Made by a program: the position numbers and the translations under genes. Shown here piece by piece: positions 15,979 to 24,545 of a stretch of 64,000 nucleotides of DNA (its first letter is position 1; the number at the start of each line of letters is the position of its first letter). The notes under the pieces were generated by a model, which was given only the letters and a program-made list of their open reading frames with translations, was not told where the DNA came from and searched no databases. Source of the stretch: JAVJRN01 sp047635055 (lineage in GTDB: Bacteria; Bacteroidota; Bacteroidia; Cytophagales; Cyclobacteriaceae). The stretch is from assembly GCA_047635055.1 (NCBI GenBank), contig JBLIIJ010000005.1, positions 19,270-83,269 of the forward strand, written 5' to 3'.

Positions 15979-18153
15979 ATGTCGTTATTCGAATTATTAA
16001 GATTAATATATCGTAATGGCCGAATCATTGCCATTAGTGTTGTCACTTTGCTGATCTCTACTTATTTGTTCACCAGAACATTAAAAAAGGAGTACGTAAG
16101 TGAGGCTGTGATTTATACAGGAATCGCTTCTGGCTTTAATATTGAATCTGGTGAAAATTCGAAGATTGATTATCACGCCATCAATAATGCTTTCGACAAT
16201 CTGATGAGTATTATTCAATCTCGAGTAACATTAGAGGAAGTGTCATTAAAGCTATTGGCAAAACATTTGATGCTAGAGAAGGCTGATTTAAAAGTATTAG
16301 GTCTAGATGGCTTCAATTACTTGAAAGAAAAAGCACCCGCTCCATTTCTATTATTAGCAAAAGACACCACAGAAAAGGCCACTTACAATAAGCTGCTAGT
16401 CTTATATCAAAACTATAACCCATTTTTGAACGAGCTTCTCAGTAAGTCTTCCTCCATATACGCACTGAAAACATTAAAAGAAATAAGCGCAAAAAGAAGC
16501 AAATCGAGCGACATGGTGGAACTAGCTTTCGTTTCCAATGACCCAGCTGTAGCAAAATCAACGCTCGAATTGATGCTTGTCGTTTTTTCTCATAGATACA
16601 AGGATATCAAAGAATCAGAAACTGGAGATGTCGTCGCTTATTTCGAGGATGAGCTAAGAATGATGAAAGACAATCTAGAAACTGCTGAGGATAAACTAAC
16701 CGAATTCAGAGTAAAAAGTCGGATAATCAACTACATAGAACAAACTAAAGCGATCGCCTTTAAAAAGCAAAACGCCTTGGAAGAATATGCCATGAAAAAA
16801 ATGCAGCTTCAAGCCACCAAATCTGGACTAAAAAAGCTTGAGAGCAAATTGGCGATTAGAGAAAACATACTTTCAAAAAACTCTGACCTCTTAATAAAGA
16901 AAAACCGCTTGTCTGAACTTACCTCGATATTGGCTTATGCGCAAGCAAATGCCGATAGTACAACGAATGTTAAACAACTATCTAGGGAGCAAGACAAATT
17001 AAAACGAGATATCAAGGCGGATTTGGAAGTCTTATTCAATTTTTCAAATTCAAAGGAAGGCTTACCCAGCAGGCAGCTCTTAGATGATTGGCTAAATACC
17101 ACGATCGAATTAGACAAAGAACAAGTTACTGTAGATCTCTATATGTCTCGACTCGATGAATTAGATCTAGAATATGAAAGGTTTGCTCCTATGGGAAGCA
17201 AAATAGCCAGACTTGAAAGGTCAATTAGAGTTTCTGAGAGAGAGTACTTAGACGTCCTTCACGGATTAAATATGGCAAAAATTCGTCAGCAAAATATTCA
17301 AATATCAAGTAAGCTTGAAGTGATTGACGCGCCAAAATTCCCACTTAAGCCTTTGGCCTCAAAAAAGGCGCTGTTAATGATTGTGTCATTATTGATTGGA
17401 CTATTCTTCCCTATCACTTTATTTGTAACTGTCGAATTACTTGATAATTCACTAAAAAGCCCAGAAAGAGCAGAGAAATTATCGAATATGAAAGTAGCAG
17501 GCGCCTTGCCTGTGGTTGATAAAAACTTGGAAAGGCATGAAGGAGCACTGCACCTTGCTGTTGGACAAATTATCAACAAAATGCGTCTCAACCTGTCGCT
17601 AGATGACAATACGAATCCAGTCTCTATCGTTGGCATCAGTACCACAGCAGGTCAAGGTAAAACCTTTGCCATGAAGCAGATATTTGATGAATTGAAGATT
17701 CAAAAAATTAAGGTTTGCTTCGTCTACCCTTCAAGTTCTGAAACTCTTGAACCAACGCAGGAAGATGAGTTTCACTACCTACCCACGAACGATATTGTAA
17801 ATGTGAAGTCCATTGAGAAGCTGACTGACATGGATCTTTCATCCTATGATGTTGTGCTGTGTGAGCTGCCCGCTTGGATTGAAAGCAAGACATCTTTAAC
17901 CTTATTAAAGGATGCAAACCTCATGCTATGGATTATGGATGCCTCGAAAACATGGTCTATGAGTCAGAAAAATATGCTCTCCGATATTATTTTTGCTACC
18001 AAGAAAGAGCCTCAAATGATACTCAATGGCATAAAAACTCATTTATTGGATCAAGTGATCGCCGAAGTACCGACAAAAAGATCGTTTATAACAAAATGGT
18101 TTAGACGAATTGCGCTGTTCGAATTCAACAGTTCACCAATCAAAAAAAGATAA
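15979..18153 (+). CDS. Wzc/GumC-like chain-length protein with degenerate kinase domain
   Basis: Polysaccharide co-polymerase of 724 aa. A Wzz-like N-terminal region with a first membrane helix (~15-32) is followed by long periplasmic coiled coils (~210-440), a second helix with the typical Pro-rich lead-in (PKFPLKPLASKK, helix ~465-485) and a cytoplasmic P-loop ATPase-like domain (~490-700). The P-loop is visible (GISTTAGQGKT, ~554), but the second Walker motif reads V-V-L-C-E-L-P-A-W instead of the usual Asp-x-Pro-Pro, and there is no C-terminal Tyr cluster. It is therefore probably not an active BY-kinase. It likely sets chain length and bridges to export. It directly follows the TolC-like gene and is 2 bp before a glycosyltransferase gene. 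Confidence 0.87.
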   Translation: MSLFELLRLIYRNGRIIAISVVTLLISTYLFTRTLKKEYVSEAVIYTGIASGFNIESGENSKIDYHAINNAFDNLMSIIQSRVTLEEVSLKLLAKHLMLEKADLKVLGLDGFNYLKEKAPAPFLLLAKDTTEKATYNKLLVLYQNYNPFLNELLSKSSSIYALKTLKEISAKRSKSSDMVELAFVSNDPAVAKSTLELMLVVFSHRYKDIKESETGDVVAYFEDELRMMKDNLETAEDKLTEFRVKSRIINYIEQTKAIAFKKQNALEEYAMKKMQLQATKSGLKKLESKLAIRENILSKNSDLLIKKNRLSELTSILAYAQANADSTTNVKQLSREQDKLKRDIKADLEVLFNFSNSKEGLPSRQLLDDWLNTTIELDKEQVTVDLYMSRLDELDLEYERFAPMGSKIARLERSIRVSEREYLDVLHGLNMAKIRQQNIQISSKLEVIDAPKFPLKPLASKKALLMIVSLLIGLFFPITLFVTVELLDNSLKSPERAEKLSNMKVAGALPVVDKNLERHEGALHLAVGQIINKMRLNLSLDDNTNPVSIVGISTTAGQGKTFAMKQIFDELKIQKIKVCFVYPSSSETLEPTQEDEFHYLPTNDIVNVKSIEKLTDMDLSSYDVVLCELPAWIESKTSLTLLKDANLMLWIMDASKTWSMSQKNMLSDIIFATKKEPQMILNGIKTHLLDQVIAEVPTKRSFITKWFRRIALFEFNSSPIKKR

Positions 18154-18155
18154 TC

Positions 18156-19334
18156 ATGGAAAAAAGAGATATTATTTGTGTTTCTATGACCACATGGGAA
18201 GGTGATTATATGAAGACGATTGTTGCCATGATGAAGGAGCTCTCTAAGCAGCATAGGGTACTATTTGTTGATTATCCGTTCACTTATAAAGATGTCGCAT
18301 TTACCATACTGGGCAAGTCCAAAGCCCCTTTAAACAAAATATTGGGTTTAAGTCCGCGTTTGCGCAATTTATCAGAAGGAGATTCTGAAGTTTACCATTT
18401 GACATTACCGCCAGTTATACCTATCAATTGGATCAATGATGACTCATCTTTCACTAAAATGGCGACCTATCAATCCAAGGTGATTCGCCGAAGTATAAAA
18501 AAGGCCATGAATGAGCTGAAAATGAAAGATCCGATCGTCATTAATGCTTTCAGTCCTGCTGCTGGTGTCCCATTAGTAAATCAGCTCAATGAAAAGGCTA
18601 ACTTATATTATTGCTATGATGAAATTAGTGCTGCCGCATGGTGTGGAAAACATGGCGCTGCTATGGAAAATAAATTCATCAGCTTAGCCAACGGAGTGAT
18701 TACGACTTCTAAGCATTTGTATGATACAAAAAGCAAAAAACATACAAACACACATCTCATCAAGAATGGTGTTGATTTTAAATTATTCAATCAAGCATAT
18801 AATAAAGACAGGTTCAATAAAAAGACAAAAACCATTGGTTACGTAGGCTCTATTGATTTCAGGTTAGACGTATCCTTAATGAAGCATTCGATCGAGCACT
18901 TTAAATTTCATAAATTTCAATTTATAGGTAGAGTGGTTGATGCAAAAGTGCAAGAAGAGTTGGAGATGTATCCAAATGTTGCGTTTCTCGGAGCTAAATC
19001 TCCTAGTGAGTTGGTAAAAGCAATGAAATATATAGACTTAGGTTTAATTCCCTTTGAAAAAAATGATTTCACCAAGGGCATTTATCCACTAAAAATCAAT
19101 GAATATCTTGCCGCTGGTATACCTGTGGTTTCCACTGACTTTGCTGATCTGACCGATTTTACCGAATCTACATCAATCACAAAAACAAATGAAGGTTTCA
19201 TTGAAGCAATACGCCAAGAACTTAGCTCCGACAATCCAGACTTAGCGAAAGTCAGAATGCAAATAGCAGAGAAAAATGATTGGACGTCAAGAGCAGTATT
19301 GCTCAATCAATTAATAGAAAAAGTGGCGAGTTAA
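18156..19334 (+). CDS. GT4-like glycosyltransferase (EPS)
   Basis: Cytoplasmic or membrane-associated GT-B fold glycosyltransferase of 392 aa. The N-terminal Rossmann half begins I-I-C-V-S-M-T-T-W-E-G; the C-terminal half shows the nucleotide-sugar region G-Y-V-G-S-I-D-F-R-L-D, the segment F-L-G-A-K-S-P-S-E-L and the E-x7-E-like stretch ending in K-I-N-E-Y-L-A-A-G-I-P-V-V-S-T. These are group 1 (GT4-type) features. Sugar and linkage cannot be deduced. It starts 2 bp after the Wzc-like gene, and the flippase follows after 5 bp, so all are in one operon under operator B. Confidence 0.87.
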   Translation: MEKRDIICVSMTTWEGDYMKTIVAMMKELSKQHRVLFVDYPFTYKDVAFTILGKSKAPLNKILGLSPRLRNLSEGDSEVYHLTLPPVIPINWINDDSSFTKMATYQSKVIRRSIKKAMNELKMKDPIVINAFSPAAGVPLVNQLNEKANLYYCYDEISAAAWCGKHGAAMENKFISLANGVITTSKHLYDTKSKKHTNTHLIKNGVDFKLFNQAYNKDRFNKKTKTIGYVGSIDFRLDVSLMKHSIEHFKFHKFQFIGRVVDAKVQEELEMYPNVAFLGAKSPSELVKAMKYIDLGLIPFEKNDFTKGIYPLKINEYLAAGIPVVSTDFADLTDFTESTSITKTNEGFIEAIRQELSSDNPDLAKVRMQIAEKNDWTSRAVLLNQLIEKVAS

Positions 19335-19339
19335 ATGTT

Positions 19340-20596
19340 ATGATTGATAAAATCAAACACTTATTGGATAAAGACAATATCATCGTTCTTTTAGGAAACG
19401 TTGGTAGCTCAGCACTAGGATTATTTATTTTCATGATTCTAGCCAGAATTTTGGAACCCTCTGATTTTGGTAGTTGGGCATTATTTATCTCTTTTTCTGG
19501 ACTTTTTGAAATAATTAAAACTGGACTGATTAGACAAGCCTTGGTTCATAAGCTCAATGACAGTAATACGTTTTTGCAAAATGAACTACTCGCTTCCGCA
19601 AGGCTGATCAACTTACTGCTCAGCATTTTTCTGGCAATAATTGTCTTTATCGGTGGGTACCTAGTGGATGACCTATCATTCAATTTGTTTTTCGACTATT
19701 ATCCCTTTTTGGTCATCGTTACTAGTGCGCAGCAATTCGACACTTGGAAATCTCATGCCTTAGGAAAGTTTGTTCGCATGAATGTTATACGCTTTGGATT
19801 GAACTTTTTCTTCCTCGCTTTTCTCACCATCACCTATTTCTGGGAGGAGCTAGCCAATATTCAATCAATAATTCTTGCCTACTTGGTCATCAATGCATGT
19901 ATATCGCTCTTGTCTTGGATCACCTCTAACAGACATCATGGCCTTATTCAGGCAACAAAAACCTCATCGAATGCACTTCTTCAATTTGGGAAAAGTAGCG
20001 TAGCAACCTTGGCTGGAGCTAATCTTCTTAAAAGTGCCGACAACATCATTATTGGCCTGCTATTAGGCACTGAGGCGATAGCCATTTATGCAATACCTCT
20101 CAAAGCAATGGATCTATTAGAGATCCCTTTACGTGGTTTTAGTATGACTGCTTTTAGAAAATTATCAAACCTTCATCATTCTCATGAATACAGCAAGTTC
20201 AAAACTTTATTCAGACAAAACGTAGCAATGCTTTCATTGGCTTTTCTTCCGGTTGGCTTATTTATTTTCATCTTTCCTAATTTCGTTATTAACATACTCA
20301 GTGGAGCTCAATATGGAGAGAGCGCTGGTTTAATGATGTTGTTTGTTATTCCGATGATCCTATTACCCATTGATAAATTTACTGGTCTCGCTTTAGATGC
20401 ACTTAACAAACCACATATTAATGCCACAAAGGTATGGATCATGGTCGCTATTAATATTATTGGAGACTGTGTTGTGATTTACCTCTTTGACTCATTGTAT
20501 CTGGTCGCACTCGTCACGGTCATCAACATTATCGCTGGAATATTATTTGGACTCATCAGTCTTCGCAAGATCAATCATCAATTAACCATGGCATAA
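19340..20596 (+). CDS. Oligosaccharide flippase (Wzx-like)
   Basis: Polytopic membrane protein (~419 aa, about 12 helices) of the polysaccharide-transport branch of the MOP superfamily. It would flip undecaprenyl-linked repeat units across the inner membrane. Typical features: the N-terminal NVGSSALGLFIFMILARILEPSDFG segment, a GKSSVATLAGANLLKSADNIIIG block in the middle, and regular 20-residue hydrophobic segments. The start at 19340 (MIDKIKHLLD) follows the glycosyltransferase stop by 5 bp; an in-frame ATG at 19280 would overlap that gene by 55 bp and adds an unrelated extension. Last gene of the operon B unit. Confidence 0.87.
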   Translation: MIDKIKHLLDKDNIIVLLGNVGSSALGLFIFMILARILEPSDFGSWALFISFSGLFEIIKTGLIRQALVHKLNDSNTFLQNELLASARLINLLLSIFLAIIVFIGGYLVDDLSFNLFFDYYPFLVIVTSAQQFDTWKSHALGKFVRMNVIRFGLNFFFLAFLTITYFWEELANIQSIILAYLVINACISLLSWITSNRHHGLIQATKTSSNALLQFGKSSVATLAGANLLKSADNIIIGLLLGTEAIAIYAIPLKAMDLLEIPLRGFSMTAFRKLSNLHHSHEYSKFKTLFRQNVAMLSLAFLPVGLFIFIFPNFVINILSGAQYGESAGLMMLFVIPMILLPIDKFTGLALDALNKPHINATKVWIMVAINIIGDCVVIYLFDSLYLVALVTVINIIAGILFGLISLRKINHQLTMA

Positions 20597-20891
20597 TAAG
20601 CCAACTTTTTTTTAGTGACAGCCATACAAAAAAGCTTTCCTTAGAAGAAAGTGATTATTCGCACTCAATATCTCCTTTTTGCCTTCTTTGATTCGTCTAA
20701 CTTAAATCTGTATCCTAACGATATTTATAATCTTTTAAATATCAATGAAACTAAAACTAACTTAGTACTCTTATACTCCTCTCTTAGAAAGCAGCATGAT
20801 ATAAAGCGCAATCATGAGAATTTTGAAAGGCTTTTCCCTTTTGAAAATACCCTTTCTTGAGATGAAGCGCATTTAATGTCGTCATCATTTA
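20597..20891. other. Spacer between two EPS operons
   Basis: About 295 bases without a convincing gene. An open frame from a GTG at 20651 (69 codons) lacks similarity or a leader. A weak hairpin CTTTC..GAAAG near 20635-20652 may mark the end of the flippase transcript. Operator C and its promoter follow directly. Confidence 0.5.
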
Positions 20892-20923
20892 CCAAAAATC
20901 GAAGGATAAAAACCACTTAACGA
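20892..20923 (+). promoter_or_regulatory. LytTR-type operator C (sulfotransferase operon)
   Basis: Half-sites CCAAAAATCGA (20892-20902) and CCACTTAACGA (20913-20923), 21 bp apart; the second copy is degenerate (7 of 11). A candidate -7 box, TAATTTCA, begins at 20953 (offset 61). The leader block ACATTGGAAACGAAA follows at 20960-20974. The ATG at 20981 is 89 bp from the first half-site. Confidence 0.65.
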
Positions 20924-20980
20924 AAGAAGAATAATAGGCATTGGATCAATACTAATTTCACATTGGAAACGAAAAAAAAG

Positions 20981-21913
20981 ATGAAAACACTACCAAACTT
21001 TATGATCATTGGAGCTGGAAAGTCAGGCACCACGTCATTATACGAGTATCTAAAAGAACATCCTGAGGTTTTCATGAGTCCGGTAAAGGAGACCAATTTC
21101 TTTGCCCTTGAAGGAAAGCAGCTGGTTGACGCCAAAAACGATCCCAATCAAATGAATCATTATCCTTGGTCTATTACTGTTAGATCCGAATATGAGGATT
21201 TGTTCAAAGGTGTGGATCAGGAAAAAGCGATTGGGGAAGTTTCTCCGATGTATCTATACACTCCAGTAGCTGCCAGAAAAATCAAAGCCACCATTCCTAA
21301 TGTGAAAATTGTGGTAATCCTACGTAACCCTGTAGATCGTCTTTATTCTCGTTTCTTACATTTAGCCAGAGAGAATCGTTTACCTACCAGTGAGTTTAGT
21401 GATGCTTTGGATCAAGAGTCGATCTGGTGGAAAAGAAATGATTTGGTCCGGGAAGGTCATTATTTCCAACATTTATCAGTTTATTTTGAGTTATTTGATG
21501 AAAAACAAATCAAGGTATTCACCTACGATGAGCTAAGAAAAGATCCGAAAAAAGTCATTGCTGATCTTTACGAATTTATTGGCGTAGACGCTACATTTGA
21601 ACCTGACATGAGTTCAGAATACAACGTTTCAGGTTTCATCAAAAACAAATTCACGGATAAATTAATCGGACAAGATAGTCTTATCAAGAAAGCCATCTCC
21701 AAGGTTAGCCCAGCACTTGGAAACGCAGTGATCAATAATACAAAAATTAAAAAGTGGGTCAATGGATTGAGAAACAAGAATCTTGATCGCAAACCACTTG
21801 ATAAGGAAACCAGACAGCAACTCTTAGAATTGGCTTATAAAGAAGACATCCATAACCTTCATAAATTATTAAAAATCGATTTTTCAAACTGGTTAAATAC
21901 TCCTTCATCATGA
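20981..21913 (+). CDS. Sulfotransferase (PAPS-dependent, likely EPS-modifying)
   Basis: Sulfotransferase of 310 aa that would transfer sulfate from PAPS to a sugar hydroxyl. The 5'-phosphosulfate loop is at the N-terminus (I-I-G-A-G-K-S-G-T-T-S-L-Y, residues ~9-21) and the 3'-phosphate motif lies mid-protein (V-V-I-L-R-N-P-V-D-R-L-Y-S-R-F). Both are intact. The start at 20981 is preferred over an in-frame ATG at 20963, which belongs to the leader block shared with operon B. Its place at the head of a unit with two glycosyltransferases argues for sulfation of the EPS, which would make it strongly anionic. It overlaps the next gene by 4 bp (ATGA). Confidence 0.9.
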   Translation: MKTLPNFMIIGAGKSGTTSLYEYLKEHPEVFMSPVKETNFFALEGKQLVDAKNDPNQMNHYPWSITVRSEYEDLFKGVDQEKAIGEVSPMYLYTPVAARKIKATIPNVKIVVILRNPVDRLYSRFLHLARENRLPTSEFSDALDQESIWWKRNDLVREGHYFQHLSVYFELFDEKQIKVFTYDELRKDPKKVIADLYEFIGVDATFEPDMSSEYNVSGFIKNKFTDKLIGQDSLIKKAISKVSPALGNAVINNTKIKKWVNGLRNKNLDRKPLDKETRQQLLELAYKEDIHNLHKLLKIDFSNWLNTPSS

Positions 21914-23064
21914 ATATTATACTTGTTATAATTCTCGCATATCTCACTATATCAGTCTTATACCTGGTGGTTTTTAGTGTGGCAAGCAAATTCTCTCGGA
22001 AAAATACTAATGAAACAGGATATGCCAAAGAAAATAAGATTGCGGTTTTCATAGCGGCTTATAAAGAAGATGGCATCATCGTTGACACTGCAAAAAAAGC
22101 CCTAAATCAAGAATATGCAGCTGATAAATATGAAGTAGTCATCATTGCTGACTCTTTAAAAGCGAAAACGCTTACTGAACTAAAGAAATTAGCAATAACG
22201 GTAGTCGAGGTAAGTTTCGAGAAAAGTTCAAAGGCAAAAGCGATCAATAAAACTTTCGAAACTTTAAAAACCGCTTTTGATATTACAGTTATATTGGATG
22301 CTGATAATGTTATGGCACCTGACTTTCTACAAAAAATTAGTCAAGAGTTCAATAAAGGTACATTGGCTATTCAAGGTCATAGAGTAGCTAAAAATGAAAA
22401 TTCTAATTTGGCACTTCTTGATGGTATCAGCGAAGAAATAAACAACAACATTTTCAGAAAAGGACATCAAACTCTAGGTCTATCTTCTGCTTTAATTGGC
22501 TCTGGAATGGCTTTTGATCATGAGTTTTTTAGAGGCCAAATGAAAGAAATAGATGCATTGGGTGGCTTTGATAAGCAATTAGAGTTGAAGTTACTAAAAG
22601 CAAATATTGAAATACGATACTTAGAGGATGCTTACGTATTCGATGAAAAAGTAAGTTCCAATGACGTATTCACGAACCAACGCACTAGGTGGATTGCTGC
22701 TCAAATCAGATTTGGCTTGTCTTCATTTTCGGATGCGATCAAGGTGCTAATCAAAGAAGGCAACTGGAATTATTTTGATAAATCACTCCAATTTCTTTTA
22801 CCTCCAAGGTTGATTTTACTCGGTGTGCTAATCTTTACAGCAGCTATCACACTTTTCCTAAATCCTAGCTTTGGTTTTTATGCTTCTGGACTCTTCCTAT
22901 TGAACGTTTTGGCGCTTGTATTCGCCGCACCAAGAAGATATTTCTCAAAAGCTACGCTCAAGGCTTGTTTAAGCTTACCAACGACATTTTTCTTAATGCT
23001 AAAGGCATTTTTAGGGTTCAAAAAAGCTAAAAATAATTTTTTACATACCCCCCACAATATATAA
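21910..23064 (+). CDS. GT2 membrane glycosyltransferase (EPS)
   Basis: Family 2 glycosyltransferase of 384 aa with an N-terminal membrane anchor (~1-22), a GT-A catalytic domain (V-F-I-A-A-Y-K-E-D-G near residue 48, D-A-D-N-V metal site near 137, a QxxRW-like TNQRTRWIAAQIRFG block near 258) and two to three C-terminal helices with a Pro-rich turn. This is the processive-type or lipid-linked sugar transferase layout. The first bases overlap the sulfotransferase stop (ATGA), so the two are translated together. Donor sugar unknown. Confidence 0.87.
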   Translation: MNIILVIILAYLTISVLYLVVFSVASKFSRKNTNETGYAKENKIAVFIAAYKEDGIIVDTAKKALNQEYAADKYEVVIIADSLKAKTLTELKKLAITVVEVSFEKSSKAKAINKTFETLKTAFDITVILDADNVMAPDFLQKISQEFNKGTLAIQGHRVAKNENSNLALLDGISEEINNNIFRKGHQTLGLSSALIGSGMAFDHEFFRGQMKEIDALGGFDKQLELKLLKANIEIRYLEDAYVFDEKVSSNDVFTNQRTRWIAAQIRFGLSSFSDAIKVLIKEGNWNYFDKSLQFLLPPRLILLGVLIFTAAITLFLNPSFGFYASGLFLLNVLALVFAAPRRYFSKATLKACLSLPTTFFLMLKAFLGFKKAKNNFLHTPHNI

Positions 23065-23067
23065 GCA

Positions 23068-24168
23068 ATGCGTATAGGAATTGAAGCTCAAAGAATATTT
23101 CGAAGCAAAAAGCATGGCATGGATATTTATGCGCTTGAGCTGATAAGACAATTGCAACGAACAGAGTTAGAAAATGAATATTTCATTTTTGTGAAGTCGG
23201 GACCAGATCATTGCCTTCAAGAAACACCTAATTTTAAAATCATTGAAGTCAAGGGAGCTACATATGCAGACTGGGAACAAATTTGGCTTCCACTTTCCGT
23301 CAATAAACACAAAATAGACCTTCTTCATTGCACAAGTAATACTGCACCGATTCTTACGCGAACAACATTAATAGTCACACTGCATGATATAATATATCTA
23401 AACAAATCGTTTAGCGGAGGATCATTATATCAGCGACTAGGACATTATTATCGTAAATGGATCGTACCATCGGTATTCAAAATAGCCAAAAAAGTATTTA
23501 CCGTTTCAGAATTTGAAAAAAAACATATTATTGAAAAACTAGGGGATGAACATAAGGTTCAAAGCATTTACAATGGTGTCGGTAAGAAATTCAGGCCCTA
23601 CTCTGCCGTCGAACAAGACGCTATAAAATCAAAGTTATGCTTACCCGACGACTACTTCTTTTTCCTTGGAAATACAGCCCCAAAGAAGAACATGATCGGT
23701 TTTCTCAAAGCCTATAAACTGTATACAGAGGAGATTGAAATTCCTTTGCCAGTCGTCATAGCTGAAACAAGCAAAGAAGATCTACAAAAAATGCTTAGCG
23801 AAATTAACGGCCTTAGTTTGATGAAATATATCCATTTGACTGGCTATGTGCAGCATTCAGAACTTCCAGAAATTTATGCTTCCGCGCATTGCTTTGTATA
23901 TCCATCACTTAGAGAAAGTTTTGGTATTCCAATTATAGAGGCCATGGCTTGCGGAACGTATGTAATAACATCAAACACCTCCTCAATGCCAGAGGTAGCG
24001 AGTGATGCGGCTATTCTTGTCGACCCATACAATGTTGTTGAAATAAAACTCGCCATGATCACTTCTCAATTTTCTCTAGAAAAAGAAGAAGTCATCCAAG
24101 CTGGTTTAAACAGAGCTGCGAAGTTTAGCTGGGAAAACACTGCCGCACAGGTTAGAACAAATTATTAA
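23068..24168 (+). CDS. GT4 glycosyltransferase (EPS)
   Basis: Group 1 GT-B glycosyltransferase of 366 aa. It begins M-R-I-G-I-E-A-Q-R-I-F-R and shows H-D-I-I-Y-L in the N-terminal domain, I-Y-N-G-V at the domain boundary, L-G-N-T-A-P-K-K-N in the nucleotide-sugar pocket and the E-S-F-G-I-P-I-I-E-A-M-A-C-G motif with the catalytic-region Glu. All expected family landmarks are present and the length is normal. It follows the GT2 gene by 3 bp and ends the operon C unit. The acceptor is presumably the growing EPS repeat unit (inference). Confidence 0.9.
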   Translation: MRIGIEAQRIFRSKKHGMDIYALELIRQLQRTELENEYFIFVKSGPDHCLQETPNFKIIEVKGATYADWEQIWLPLSVNKHKIDLLHCTSNTAPILTRTTLIVTLHDIIYLNKSFSGGSLYQRLGHYYRKWIVPSVFKIAKKVFTVSEFEKKHIIEKLGDEHKVQSIYNGVGKKFRPYSAVEQDAIKSKLCLPDDYFFFLGNTAPKKNMIGFLKAYKLYTEEIEIPLPVVIAETSKEDLQKMLSEINGLSLMKYIHLTGYVQHSELPEIYASAHCFVYPSLRESFGIPIIEAMACGTYVITSNTSSMPEVASDAAILVDPYNVVEIKLAMITSQFSLEKEEVIQAGLNRAAKFSWENTAAQVRTNY

Positions 24169-24255
24169 TGGTGCAACTAATAAGTACCACCATTATTAAC
24201 TTATCCTAAACCTCGCCTCTCTCTAATCTTTCTCGGTTTTATCATTGAAACCTTC

Positions 24256-24489
24256 ATGCGAGACGGTCTATTTATTGGAACAGTTCCAAAAGCTATTGCG
24301 CATTTAAAGGCTTTTACATTAGCCGAAGGTTACCAATATTGGTTAGTGATATTCTTGGATCAAGATCCTATTCTGAATCGAATGTCTCATCATCCAGACT
24401 ATGCGCCAACAATAAAGCTTATCAGAGATAAATTTTGGCTTAAGCATAAAAAACTTCGTCGAACGCTGGAAGAAGACGAGGTGATATAA
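24256..24489 (+). pseudogene. C-terminal fragment of a TPR/winged-helix regulator-like protein
   Basis: A 77-codon frame reads like the extreme C-terminus of large Bacteroidota TPR proteins that end with a last helical repeat and an F-W-x-K-H-K-K-L-R-x-x-L-E-E tail: A-I-A-H-L-K-A-F, Y-Q-Y-W-L-V-I-F-L-D-Q-D-P-I-L-N and D-K-F-W-L-K-H are recognisable. The frame is open for a few dozen codons upstream but nothing of the N-terminal domains remains. Probably a remnant left after deletion or rearrangement. The identification is by memory of the family tail. Confidence 0.45.
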
Positions 24490-24492
24490 ATC

Positions 24493-24520
24493 AAAAAAAA
24501 GGCCGAGCTTTTGCCCGACC
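24493..24520 (-). terminator. Rho-independent terminator of the operon E unit
   Basis: Read on the minus strand: stem GGTCGGGC / GCTCGGCC (with G-U pairs) around an AAAA loop, followed by eight T. It lies 26 bp past the stop of the GT2 gene at 24546. Confidence 0.8.
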
Positions 24521-24545
24521 TCTGGAAACGAAAGGTTTTAAAATT

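Noticed and set aside
20651..20860. 69-codon frame starting at GTG between two EPS operons
   Set aside because: No motif, no leader, start codon weak, and the sequence looks like AT-rich spacer; not listed as a gene.
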